This document shows, in pieces, positions 15,101 through 23,677 of a stretch of DNA of 64,000 nucleotides (positions are counted from its first letter, which is position 1; every line of letters begins with the position of its first letter). The stretch comes from an uncultured Clostridia bacterium (GTDB lineage: Bacteria > Bacillota > Clostridia > HGM11514), in assembly GCA_934464705.1 (NCBI GenBank), contig CAKSKB010000007.1, forward strand, positions 1-64,000, given 5' to 3'. The translations under genes and the position numbers were made by a program. Under the pieces are notes generated by a model. The model was not told the origin of the DNA and searched no databases. It saw only the letters and a list, made by a program, of their open reading frames with translations.

Positions 15101-15948
15101 GCCATTGTCCTCCTAAGAAAATCTACTGCAGTTTTGATGTCCGCTTCGGGATTGTCGCCGACTTCCCTTTCTATTGTAAGGAAGCCCTTATAGCCGATAT
15201 CCTCCAGTGCTTTAAGGTAAACCGAAAAGTCAACCGAGCCGGTTCCGAGCGGAACTTCTTCAAAATACTTCACATCCCATACATCATCGGGAATGGGATG
15301 AACAGCCTTATATATAAATTCGGGATTGCACTTTTTAAGCATACGCCCGTCTTTTGCGTGGGTGTGAACTATGTAATCCTTAAGATTATGAACCGCAACG
15401 GCAGGGTCATCGCCGGTAACCATAACGAGGTTTGCCGGGTCGAGATTTACACCTACACCTCTGGAACCGAGAGAATCAAGGAAGGTTTTAAGGGTTGCCG
15501 ATGTTTCGGGGCCCGTTTCGATTGCAAAGTGAGCGTTGAGAGAATCAGCATACTCCGCAAGCTCCGAGCAAGCCTCCTGCATGATTTTGTATCTTTCGTG
15601 ACCGGGATTTTCCGGAACAACACCGATATGGGTTGTAACAATATCGGTTTCAAGTTCTTTTGCAAGATCAAGAATCCTCTTGGATTTTTCGATAAGTTCG
15701 GGATTAAGTTCCTTATTGCCGAAACCTTTGCCCAAATCACCGCAGAGTGCGGAGAATCTAAGACCGTTATCCTTAACAAAAGAAAGGAGTTCCCTTCCCT
15801 TTGCGCCGAGAAGATTTTCGGGAGTATTCTCGCCTTTTGTACAGTAAAGCTGCAGACCGTCAACTCCCAGAGCAGCGGCCTTTTTGATTGCCTCACGGGT
15901 ATCGCATCTGAACGATTCGACAATTACGCCGATAGGAAATTTATACAT
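15097..15948 (-). CDS. Sugar phosphate isomerase/epimerase family protein (second TIM barrel)
   Basis: About 283 residues, distinct from the isomerase at 13175. Family residues: FAIETGPE (Glu), VNLDPANL (Asp), VHTHAKDG (His) and LTIEREVG (Glu). The likely start is ATG 15948: an ATG five codons earlier exists, but GGAGGA lies between them and serves the later start. It is the first gene of the operon, with 116 bp between it and the divergent AraC regulator. That interval holds AT-rich promoter-like sequence (TTGATT-17-TACAAT on the minus strand). Likely role is catabolism of an uncommon sugar or inositol; substrate unknown. Confidence 0.85.
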   Translation of the reverse strand: MYKFPIGVIVESFRCDTREAIKKAAALGVDGLQLYCTKGENTPENLLGAKGRELLSFVKDNGLRFSALCGDLGKGFGNKELNPELIEKSKRILDLAKELETDIVTTHIGVVPENPGHERYKIMQEACSELAEYADSLNAHFAIETGPETSATLKTFLDSLGSRGVGVNLDPANLVMVTGDDPAVAVHNLKDYIVHTHAKDGRMLKKCNPEFIYKAVHPIPDDVWDVKYFEEVPLGTGSVDFSVYLKALEDIGYKGFLTIEREVGDNPEADIKTAVDFLRRTMA

Positions 15949-16064
15949 TTTCTGTTCCTCCATACTTGCTTTTATTGTAATTTTATTGTATAATATTTAT
16001 ATAGGAAAATCAATATGTAATTTTGCCTTTGTTTGACACAATATTGCTTTTTTGGAGTGTTTTT

Positions 16065-16850
16065 ATGAAAATCTTTTATGAAGCGCACAATATAGAAAGC
16101 AAAAATCCGTACATATATCATACATACGGTTCGGGCTTTCATTCACACTGGCACGAAAATGTTGAAATACTTCATTTTTTCCGTGACGGAAAGATTATCT
16201 GCGACAGAAACGAAACTGCTGTTTCGGCCGGGTCATATGCGGTTATAGGTTCGGATGTGGTGCATACAATCGAGTGGCGGCCGGAACCGTTTTATGACTG
16301 TTTCATTGCCGACAGCACATTCTGTCTTGAAAACGGAATCGATGTCAGCAAGCTGGACTTTGACGCATGCATACAAGATGACAGATTTGATGCGCTTTAC
16401 AGCAGACTCACATCGGAACTGAACGGAGAGGACAAGTTTTCCGAAGCCGGCAGAAAGGCGGCGATTCTTGACCTTATGATATATCTTTGCCGCAATTACA
16501 GCCGTGAAAGAATATCCGACAGCAGCAGGGATGAAAGCATAAAAAAAGCGATTGTCTATATAAACACCAATTTCAGCAAGCATATGACGATTGAAGAAAT
16601 AGCTTCCAATGCGGCTTTGAGCAAGTATTATTTCTGCCGTGAGTTCAAAAAGGTTACGGGATATTCGGTGGTTCAGTATATAAATATGACAAGATGCCGT
16701 ACCGCCGAAAAAATGCTCGTCACCGGAAAATTCACTGTAAGTGAAGCGGCAGCTGCAACGGGATACGACAACCTGTCATATTTTACAAGAACCTTCAAAA
16801 CCATCACCGGTCACCTGCCCGGAGAATACAAAAAGGTTATTCAAGATTAA
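16065..16850 (+). CDS. AraC-family transcriptional regulator with cupin sensor
   Basis: About 261 residues. The N-terminal half is a cupin-like effector domain (SHWHENVEILHFF and VVHTIEW give the histidines of the barrel). The C-terminal half has two helix-turn-helix motifs of AraC proteins (MTIEEIASNAALSKYYFCREFKK and TVSEAAAATGYDNLSYFTRTFK region). ATG 16065 is chosen over an upstream ATG because TTGGAGTG precedes it. It is divergent from the isomerase/dehydrogenase operon and probably activates it in response to the sugar. Its 3' end overlaps the convergent ABC permease gene by 14 bp. Confidence 0.88.
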   Translation: MKIFYEAHNIESKNPYIYHTYGSGFHSHWHENVEILHFFRDGKIICDRNETAVSAGSYAVIGSDVVHTIEWRPEPFYDCFIADSTFCLENGIDVSKLDFDACIQDDRFDALYSRLTSELNGEDKFSEAGRKAAILDLMIYLCRNYSRERISDSSRDESIKKAIVYINTNFSKHMTIEEIASNAALSKYYFCREFKKVTGYSVVQYINMTRCRTAEKMLVTGKFTVSEAAAATGYDNLSYFTRTFKTITGHLPGEYKKVIQD

Positions 16851-17667
16851 GCTTTTTTGAAAGGAAGTACCTTGACACGAAAAAGTACACTGCGGAATAA
16901 GCGGCAGTAAGTATAAGCAGCGGAACGGTAACCGCCAAAAAACCGTATATATTCATCGGGCCCGCTTTAACGCCGAACATCGGAACAACCGCATTACAAA
17001 CCTTGAGCAGAAATGTGTTAACAATCTGCGAAATTATGTACAGTCCGACAAATGAACCGAAGGATGCGGCGGTTTTTCTGCGGTTCACTGTATGGCCTAT
17101 TGTCATTGCGGCATAAAACATAAGGTTAAGTTCAAAGAGTATTACTATTCCCAAAACTGCGCAAAATGCAATTTCAGAAACGATTGCACATATATCCGCA
17201 CCGTGGCTGTTCAGCCTTTCAAGCATTGCGGCAACAGCCCCGAACAATTCCGAAAAACCCGGAAAATCCGGAACGGTAAATGTAATCAGCATCACTATGA
17301 TATGTGATATAAATGTCGCAGCTGCAGTGATTATCTGCCACAGCGTTGCCGAAAGCGCCTTGCTCATTATGTGTTTTCCCGGCGAAACCGGGAGCACATT
17401 TGAAAGATATCCTTCCGCGCCCAGCAGATTATTTTTAAACCGCCTTACCGAAAGATAAATGCTCATTATGCAAACCGCACCGAACAGTGCAAAGTACAGC
17501 ACGAGCGTCACCATTGCAAATACCCCGATATTTTCGCCGGATATCCCGTAAAAGGCCGGTCTTAAAGATACTGCGGAAACCACTCCCACTATCAGCATTG
17601 CTCCGTACATCGGCAGCAAAATTTTCCCCATGGATAAGAAATCATATTTAAAAAGCTTTTTCAGCAT
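16837..17667 (-). CDS. ABC transporter permease (ABC-2 type)
   Basis: A 276-residue integral membrane protein with about six membrane segments, including two near the N-terminus and a paired set at the C-terminus. It lies next to a single-domain ABC ATPase and a GntR regulator, with short overlaps, so the three form one operon. The arrangement resembles YtrA-type systems of Bacillota, which often act in envelope stress or peptide-antibiotic export. The cargo is unknown. Its 3' end overlaps the convergent AraC gene. Confidence 0.8.
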   Translation of the reverse strand: MLKKLFKYDFLSMGKILLPMYGAMLIVGVVSAVSLRPAFYGISGENIGVFAMVTLVLYFALFGAVCIMSIYLSVRRFKNNLLGAEGYLSNVLPVSPGKHIMSKALSATLWQIITAAATFISHIIVMLITFTVPDFPGFSELFGAVAAMLERLNSHGADICAIVSEIAFCAVLGIVILFELNLMFYAAMTIGHTVNRRKTAASFGSFVGLYIISQIVNTFLLKVCNAVVPMFGVKAGPMNIYGFLAVTVPLLILTAAYSAVYFFVSRYFLSKKLNLE

Positions 17668-18362
17668 TTGAATACCTCCCTAAACAGTTCGTCAACACTC
17701 TGACCTTTATTTTCACGGATTCTTTCAACAGAATCGCAGTATACGATTTTCCCCTCGTTTATGAACATAACATCATCAAGAATTTTTTCGACATCCGCAA
17801 TAAGATGCGTTGAAATCACAACAAGCGCATTTTCGCTGTAATTTGCGATTATCGTGTTCAGAATGTAATCTCTGGTTGCGGGGTCAACGCCGCCCATCGG
17901 CTCGTCAAGGAGGAAAACAGACGCATTTCTGCTCATTGTAAGGCACAGCTGAACCTTCTCCTTTGTGCCCTTTGAAAGCGCCTTTATACGCTCCGATTGA
18001 CTGAGTTTAAGGCTCTTCATCATATCGTCGGCTTTTGCTCTGTCGAAATCCTCAAAAAAGTCCTCATAATATCTTATTACCTCGGAAACCTTCATCCCCT
18101 CCGGGAGCGACAGCGAATCCGGAAGATAAGAAACCATGCGTTTTGACTGAATCCCGGGTGCGTTGCCGCCTATAAGTATACTGCCGGAGCTTGGGGTCAG
18201 CAGACCATTCGCAAGCTTGATAAGCGTGGTTTTTCCGCTTCCGTTAGGTCCGAGAAGTCCCACAATCCTTCCTCCGGAGAGCCTGAAGGTTACATCTTCA
18301 AGAGCCGTTTTTGACCCGAATTTTTTTGTCAGTCCTTCACATTCAAATAAATAATTACTCAA
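17661..18362 (-). CDS. ABC transporter ATP-binding protein
   Basis: About 233 residues. Walker A is GPNGSGKTT and Walker B is VFLLDEPMGG; a His switch follows in ISTHLIADVE. The signature motif is degenerate (LSKGTKEKV instead of LSGGQ), as is common in this YtrB/BcrA-like group. The start is probably TTG at 18362, since AGGAAG is too close to an upstream GTG (18371). It overlaps both neighbours in the GntR-ATPase-permease operon. It powers the membrane partner at 16837; the substrate is unknown. Confidence 0.88.
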   Translation of the reverse strand: MSNYLFECEGLTKKFGSKTALEDVTFRLSGGRIVGLLGPNGSGKTTLIKLANGLLTPSSGSILIGGNAPGIQSKRMVSYLPDSLSLPEGMKVSEVIRYYEDFFEDFDRAKADDMMKSLKLSQSERIKALSKGTKEKVQLCLTMSRNASVFLLDEPMGGVDPATRDYILNTIIANYSENALVVISTHLIADVEKILDDVMFINEGKIVYCDSVERIRENKGQSVDELFREVFKC

Positions 18363-18732
18363 AATATTCACTTCCTATTTCTTTAATAATCTCAAAAACT
18401 TCTTTTTCCGAAAAACCGAGGGCATTCATGTGATGAATAAAATCCTCCGTTCTTTCGCGCGCAATCTCAGCTTTTGCCTTCATTATGTCGTCCCTGCTCT
18501 CAGTGACAAACCGCCCGGCGGTTCTGCTCGAATGAACCAAACCCGTCTGCTCCATTTCGGAAAGCGCCTTCTGCATGGTGTTCGGGTTAACACCGGCTTC
18601 CGCCGCAAGTTCGCGAACCGAAAGAAGCCGCTCACCCGGAGCAAGCGCTCCCGACACAATCGCAAGGCTGAGCTGATCGATTATCTGCGAATAAATCGCC
18701 CTGTCATTACTGAAATTCCACTTCATAGCCAA
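18355..18732 (-). CDS. GntR-family (YtrA subfamily) transcriptional regulator
   Basis: A 125-residue short GntR regulator. The winged helix-turn-helix has ELAAEAGVNPNTMQKALSEME, and the C-terminal tail is the short helical pair of the YtrA subgroup rather than a full effector domain. It is the first gene of an operon with an ABC ATPase and permease. A 20-bp palindrome sits immediately downstream of the -10 box of its promoter, so it probably represses its own operon, released by envelope stress or an antibiotic. The start is supported by GGAGG. Confidence 0.9.
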   Translation of the reverse strand: MAMKWNFSNDRAIYSQIIDQLSLAIVSGALAPGERLLSVRELAAEAGVNPNTMQKALSEMEQTGLVHSSRTAGRFVTESRDDIMKAKAEIARERTEDFIHHMNALGFSEKEVFEIIKEIGSEYFE

Positions 18733-18747
18733 CCTCCTTTGTACTAC

Positions 18748-18796
18748 TGTATTAATTAACTAATACAATTATACAACACTTACATTTATTTGTCAA
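18748..18796 (-). promoter_or_regulatory. Promoter and operator of the GntR-ABC operon
   Basis: On the minus strand, TTGACA (18791-18796), a 17-bp spacer and TATAAT (18768-18773). Directly adjacent (18748-18767) is the palindrome TGTATTA-N6-TAATACA, placed over the transcription start, a typical position for a repressor site of a YtrA-type GntR protein. Confidence 0.85.
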
Positions 18797-18805
18797 GAGT
18801 TTTTT

Positions 18806-18845
18806 AAAAAAATTCTTGGGAAACCGAAGAATCCCAAGAATTTTT
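18806..18845 (-). terminator. Intrinsic terminator of the acyl-CoA ligase-like gene
   Basis: ATTCTTGGGA and TCCCAAGAAT form a 10-bp stem that ends in a T run on the minus strand, directly after the stop at 18849. Confidence 0.85.
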
Positions 18846-18848
18846 ATT

Positions 18849-20519
18849 TTAATATTTTCTTTTAATCTTGTTTGAAGTTGTTTTTTCAAACTCGGTATCA
18901 CGGATTTTAATTGAAGTAATTCTTTTATATATAGGAAGCGCCTCCGTAACACGGTCGATGTCCGTCCTCAAAGTTTCGGGCAAGTTTTCGGGCAGCATCT
19001 CGGGGTCGGGGTAAACCTCTGCGCAAAGACCGATTTCACTTCCGTCCTTATCACGCTCACCGCTGACGATAACCTCTTTGACATAAGGAATCGACTGAAT
19101 ATAATTTTCAAGTTCCTCCGGAAAAATATTTTTACCGTTTGAAAGAACTATCAGATTTTTCTTTCTGCCCGTAATCATAAGAAGACCGTTTTCGTTCATT
19201 TTTCCGTAATCGCCGGTCATGAACCATCCGTCCTTCAAAACCTCCGCCGTAAGTTCGGGCATTTTATAGTAGCCCATCATAACCGTATCGCCCTTAACGC
19301 AGATTTCGCCCTCGCCGTCATCGGTTTTATTTATAAATTTAACTTCGCAGCACGGAATAACAACGCCCACGGTTGAGCAATCGTTTATTTCCTCACGGTT
19401 CGCAGAAACAAGCGGAGAACACTCGCTTATGCCGTAGCCGTTTATAAGATTTATGCCGATGCTGTCGAAAAAGTCACCGAGTTCCGGGCGGACCGGTGCG
19501 CCGCCGCACACGATTTTGATGAGGTTTCCTCCGAAACTTTCTTGAATTGACGAGAAAAACTTTCTTCTTTTATCTATACCGATTTTTCTGAGCGCATTGC
19601 TCAAAGCAATAAGGAATTTCAGTCCTTTTTCCTTGCCCTCTTTCTTTGCGGTCTGCCATATCTTTTTATAAAAAAGCTCGACAAACGCCGGAACAAGATA
19701 TATATAATCCGGCTTGAAAACCTGCAGATTCTTAAGAACCTGCGTAAGCTGACTGTTTATGCAGATTGTTGCTCTTCTGTGAAGCCCGACGAGAATCCCG
19801 GCAACCGCCTCATAAGTGTGATGATACGGCAGAACCGAAAGGCATTTTGTATGAACATCGGAAACCGTAGGACCGAAGGACACTATCCCGGCAAGGTTAT
19901 GCTCCGAAAGCATTACGCCCTTTGCCATACCCGTTGTGCCGGATGTGTAAACAAGCATTTTAAGGTCATATTCCCCCGTACCGGCAGAATCGAACGACCT
20001 GTCGCCGCTCTCTCTAAGCTGCCTTCCCCTCTCAACAAGCTTTGAATATGAAAGGAAATCGCCGTCGTCATCGGTTGCGGCAAAGCATATAATCTTTTTT
20101 ATGAACGGAATTTTATCACGGTTTTCTCTGAAAATCTTTTCGTATTTTTCCGAGCAGAATACGATTTCGCTGTCGCTGTGGTGAAGAACATTGAAAATAT
20201 CCTCCGCCGGAAGCTCCTTATCCACCGGAACAAAAACACCCGATGATTGCAGAACCGTCAGATAAACACAAATCCACGGATAGCTGTTTTCGCCGATTAC
20301 GGCAGTGTGGCTTTCACCGAAACCGAGGTCAATCAGCGCCGTCCCGAGAGCATATGTCGTTTCGGCAAACTCCGAATAAGTATGCGAAACGATATTTTTC
20401 CCTTCCCTGTACATAAAAGCCGCCGTGCTGCCGGACTCATTCGCGGCAAGTTCCAGCATTTCACGCATGGTTTTTACTCTCGGAATATCATAAAGCTTAA
20501 TGTCTTTTACAGACTTCAT
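18849..20519 (-). CDS. AMP-forming acyl-CoA synthetase/ligase-like enzyme
   Basis: A 556-residue member of the ANL adenylate-forming superfamily. It has the P-loop motif YTSGTTGMAKGV, the A5 motif NGYGISECSP, the GWFMTGDYG motif, the hinge GRKKNLIVLSNGKN and a C-terminal TTSNKIKRKY with the catalytic lysine region. Members activate a carboxylate, often a long-chain fatty acid, as acyl-AMP and pass it to CoA or a carrier protein. It is a single gene with its own promoter and terminator. The closest look is to long-chain fatty-acid-CoA ligases; chain length and acceptor are not readable. Confidence 0.88.
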   Translation of the reverse strand: MKSVKDIKLYDIPRVKTMREMLELAANESGSTAAFMYREGKNIVSHTYSEFAETTYALGTALIDLGFGESHTAVIGENSYPWICVYLTVLQSSGVFVPVDKELPAEDIFNVLHHSDSEIVFCSEKYEKIFRENRDKIPFIKKIICFAATDDDGDFLSYSKLVERGRQLRESGDRSFDSAGTGEYDLKMLVYTSGTTGMAKGVMLSEHNLAGIVSFGPTVSDVHTKCLSVLPYHHTYEAVAGILVGLHRRATICINSQLTQVLKNLQVFKPDYIYLVPAFVELFYKKIWQTAKKEGKEKGLKFLIALSNALRKIGIDKRRKFFSSIQESFGGNLIKIVCGGAPVRPELGDFFDSIGINLINGYGISECSPLVSANREEINDCSTVGVVIPCCEVKFINKTDDGEGEICVKGDTVMMGYYKMPELTAEVLKDGWFMTGDYGKMNENGLLMITGRKKNLIVLSNGKNIFPEELENYIQSIPYVKEVIVSGERDKDGSEIGLCAEVYPDPEMLPENLPETLRTDIDRVTEALPIYKRITSIKIRDTEFEKTTSNKIKRKY

Positions 20520-20550
20520 TTAAAGCACCTCAATAAACATAATATATATA

Positions 20551-20579
20551 AGTATAACATAATACGCCTAAAATGTCAA
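20551..20579 (-). promoter_or_regulatory. Sigma-A promoter of the acyl-CoA ligase-like gene
   Basis: On the minus strand, TTGACA (20574-20579), a 17-bp spacer and TATACT (20551-20556). The -35 box overlaps the 3' end of the HD-domain gene. Confidence 0.75.
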
Positions 20580-21772
20580 ACTTTATCCGCATCGTCATCG
20601 AACATGGTATAAAATTCGCCGAAATCTATGCCTGCGATAATCCTGTTTTTATACGCATGGCGGATACTGTCACGCCCTTCGGCAAGCGGCTCGGAGGAAA
20701 TTCCGTAGTGAATCGAAAGTGCCGCTTCGATAAATGCCGAAAGATGGTCGGCGCCCCGTATAAGCTGCCCGTCCACGGGTCTGTACTTATCATCATTGAA
20801 TTTACTGCTTATTGTATCACTGTCGGAAAACACAATTTCACCGTTATCGATATACTTGCTTGTAAATTCGTCACGCATAAAATACATGATTTCGCCGTGC
20901 CATTCTTTCGGAATAAGCGGAAGAATGTTTTTCGTTATTGCTCCGTTTTCCATTTCCTTTATAATATCGTCAAGCCCGGCAACCGAGTTTTTAACCGGAG
21001 AAACTATGTCGCGCGTGAGGACCTCCGGCAAATCGTGAAACAGTCCGCCGAAAAAGTTGTTGCACAGCCGCTCACGGCAGCCGCCTACCTTAAGCGTAAA
21101 CAAATACGAAAAAATCGCCACAATAAGCATGTGCCCCATAACCGATGTTTCCATCGCCCTTGTGCACCTCGCCCAGCGCTGCTGAAGCCTTAATTGCCCG
21201 ACAAGATTCATAAAGTTTTTAAGTTTATAGTTTCCGTAGTATTTCTGCACCGCTTCAAGGTCGAAAAACGCAGCAATTTCAGATTCAATCTGCGCCTTGG
21301 TTTCCTCGATTCCGTAAAGAAACGATGACATTCTGTACACAATATTAAACTCCCACGATGTCGCAAGATAATGCGCAGCGCTGATTATCCGCTTTTCGTG
21401 AGCGGCATAGGTTTCGTCAAGCAGGTACCTTTCAAACCGACCGTAAAAACCGTTTTCGATATCCCCGCAGGCGCCTTTCAGTTCATCGAGAACCCACCTG
21501 TTTATCTGTTTTCCCTTCTCATGCATCATTTTGTGAAAAACCGGCGGCTTTATATCCGTCAGAATCACCCTGTGAAGATACTCAAAAATACATCCCTCAA
21601 TAAGCTTCACCGGGTCTGCGGAATCGTCAAGCTTATGCAAAACATACATAAAAAATGCCTTGTGCGCCTGTTTGTCAAGCTCGGTAAAACCTTTATGCGG
21701 TCTGAAATGTTCGTTCCAGCGCTGTATGCTTGCCCCCTGATGAAGCAGTAAAATTAATTGCTTGCTAAGCAA
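20576..21772 (-). CDS. HD-domain (YfbR-like) phosphohydrolase family protein
   Basis: About 398 residues. The middle holds HD-superfamily metal motifs: His in SVMGHMLIV and the His-Asp pair in FGGLFHDLPE, with a further Asp near GADHLSAFIE. This pattern is seen in HD_3/YfbR-type nucleotidases, although this protein is about twice their length, with an extra N-terminal helical region of about 180 residues. A hydrolase acting on nucleotides or another phosphate ester is likely. TTG 21772 is preferred as the start because AGAGGTG lies 5 nt upstream, but GTG 21781 is possible. It is divergent from the ABC exporter pair. Confidence 0.75.
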   Translation of the reverse strand: MLSKQLILLLHQGASIQRWNEHFRPHKGFTELDKQAHKAFFMYVLHKLDDSADPVKLIEGCIFEYLHRVILTDIKPPVFHKMMHEKGKQINRWVLDELKGACGDIENGFYGRFERYLLDETYAAHEKRIISAAHYLATSWEFNIVYRMSSFLYGIEETKAQIESEIAAFFDLEAVQKYYGNYKLKNFMNLVGQLRLQQRWARCTRAMETSVMGHMLIVAIFSYLFTLKVGGCRERLCNNFFGGLFHDLPEVLTRDIVSPVKNSVAGLDDIIKEMENGAITKNILPLIPKEWHGEIMYFMRDEFTSKYIDNGEIVFSDSDTISSKFNDDKYRPVDGQLIRGADHLSAFIEAALSIHYGISSEPLAEGRDSIRHAYKNRIIAGIDFGEFYTMFDDDADKV

Positions 21773-21875
21773 AGAAATCACCTCTTAAACGGAGTTATTT
21801 TAAGTATATTATACCATATCTATGAAAAAAATCAATATAATCATAAAAAAAAGCTTAATTTCGCAAATTTGGGGG

Positions 21876-21904
21876 TTTACTTTTTCTCAAAATTAGTGTA
21901 TTAT
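21876..21904 (+). promoter_or_regulatory. Promoter of the first ABC exporter pair
   Basis: TTTACT (21876-21881), a 17-bp spacer and TATTAT (21899-21904), about 30 bp before the ATG at 21938. No regulator gene or clear operator is adjacent. Confidence 0.55.
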
Positions 21905-21937
21905 GTTATTACATTTTATATTCGGAGGACACTGGAT

Positions 21938-23665
21938 ATGGACGTTATAAAAAAGTCTTGGGAATATTTCAGGCCCTACAAAAAAACGGTGTTTCTGTGT
22001 TACTTTATGAGTATACTGGTGGTTATTCTAAACATGGTCAACCCAAAAATCACCGGTTACATTTTCGACAATATTTTTTCGGAAGGCTCCTCCGGCGTAT
22101 CGCTTCGGTATATCCTTCTTCTTTTCGGCGTTATGATCGGCGTTACGGTCATAAAGCATGTTATCAACTACTCCAAATCACGGATTCTGGAACGCAAATC
22201 GATGGATGTTATAAATGCTCTCCGCGAGGACTGCATGGCAAAGTTCTTCTCGATGTCGTTTGAAACTTTCAACAAGGCAAAAACCGGTAATGTTATCACT
22301 ACCCTTGCGGACGATGCCGAGAATGTCAAAAACATTTTTTCTTCAATTATTCCGGTTATATTTGAATCGGTATTCTCGTTTGTTACGGCAAGCGTAATAC
22401 TCTTTTATATGAACTGGCAGCTTGCGCTGGCATGCTATGTTGTTTTGCCGTTTATATACCTGGCAGTGCGCAAATATTCGCTGCAGTCACGCCCGGTTTA
22501 TATAAACATGCGTGAGCAGACGGCAAGGCTTGCAACGGTTGCGCAGGAAAACATCAACGGTGTGCGCCAGGTAAGGGCTTTTGCCAGAGAAGAATTTGAA
22601 ACCGCAAAAATGGATAAAGTTAACGAAGATTTCAAGCAGTCGAGGCTTGATTATGTTCCGGTTTGGTCGAAAAACTACTGGAAAATGTTTATGCTCACCA
22701 ACCTTACATATATTCTGACAATAGGCTTCGGCGGAATTTTGGTATGCTATAACCGCCTGACCCTCGGCGAGATGGTTGCATTCACAGGCTATATCACATA
22801 CCTTATGAATCCGCTTAATCTCGTGCCGACATATGTTACAAACTTCCTTACGGCGCTGATTTCGGGTCAGAAAATACTTGACCTTCTCAACAAAAGACCT
22901 TCAATCGAGTCACCCGAAAAACCGGAAGTCACCAAAAACTGGGACCTTGATTTCAATAATGTTTCGCTTTCATATGACGGAAATGTTGCGCTCTCGGATA
23001 TTAACCTTCATATAAAACACGGTATGAAGGTCGGGATTGTCGGTGCAACCGGCAGCGGAAAATCAAGCTTTATCAATCTTATTCCGCGGTTTTACGACCC
23101 TGTTTCCGGAAGCATAACACTCGGCGGCGCAGACCTTAAGGACATTGACCTTAAAACATTACGCGACGGAATATCTATTGTAATGCAGGATGTATTCCTG
23201 TTTTCAAACACAATAAAATCGAACATCGCCTACTGTACCGACGGAAAGGCAAGCGATGAGGAAATAAAAAATGCTGCGCGCCTTGCGTGTGCGGATGAAT
23301 TTATATCCGAAATGCCAGACGGCTACGACACAATCGTCGGCGAACGGGGCGTAGGGCTTTCGGGAGGTCAGAAGCAAAGAATTTCTATGGCAAGGGCATT
23401 TATGAAGCCATGCGAAATCCTTATTCTGGACGATTCCACCAGTGCTCTTGACAACGAAACCGAGCGGGAAATTCTGAACAACATCGACGGCATGGGCGGC
23501 AAAAAAACCGTAATAGTAATTGCGAGCAGAATTTCATCCGTCAAGTCATCGGACATAATTCTCTTTATGGACCACGGCAAGATAGCGGAATCGGGTACGC
23601 ACGACGAGCTTATGGCACTTGACGGCAGGTATGCTGATGTTTACCGCCGCCAGTACAGCGAGTAG
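21938..23665 (+). CDS. ABC exporter half-transporter, degenerate-site subunit (heterodimer 1)
   Basis: A 575-residue fusion of a six-helix exporter membrane domain (about 1-310) and an ATPase domain. Walker A is GATGSGKSS, the signature is LSGGQKQR and Walker B ends in LILDDSTSALD: the usual catalytic Glu is Asp, which marks the degenerate site of heterodimeric exporters such as BmrCD-type pairs. ATG 21938 is chosen because TCGGAGGA precedes it; longer in-frame upstream sequence is not protein-like. The partner follows after 12 bp. The likely role is efflux of drugs, lipids or peptides. Substrate unknown. Confidence 0.92.
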   Translation: MDVIKKSWEYFRPYKKTVFLCYFMSILVVILNMVNPKITGYIFDNIFSEGSSGVSLRYILLLFGVMIGVTVIKHVINYSKSRILERKSMDVINALREDCMAKFFSMSFETFNKAKTGNVITTLADDAENVKNIFSSIIPVIFESVFSFVTASVILFYMNWQLALACYVVLPFIYLAVRKYSLQSRPVYINMREQTARLATVAQENINGVRQVRAFAREEFETAKMDKVNEDFKQSRLDYVPVWSKNYWKMFMLTNLTYILTIGFGGILVCYNRLTLGEMVAFTGYITYLMNPLNLVPTYVTNFLTALISGQKILDLLNKRPSIESPEKPEVTKNWDLDFNNVSLSYDGNVALSDINLHIKHGMKVGIVGATGSGKSSFINLIPRFYDPVSGSITLGGADLKDIDLKTLRDGISIVMQDVFLFSNTIKSNIAYCTDGKASDEEIKNAARLACADEFISEMPDGYDTIVGERGVGLSGGQKQRISMARAFMKPCEILILDDSTSALDNETEREILNNIDGMGGKKTVIVIASRISSVKSSDIILFMDHGKIAESGTHDELMALDGRYADVYRRQYSE

Positions 23666-23677
23666 GGGGGGATTAAA

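Noticed and set aside
16023..16064. Longer N-terminus for the AraC regulator
   Set aside because: GGAG ahead of ATG 16065 and the family N-terminus support the shorter start.
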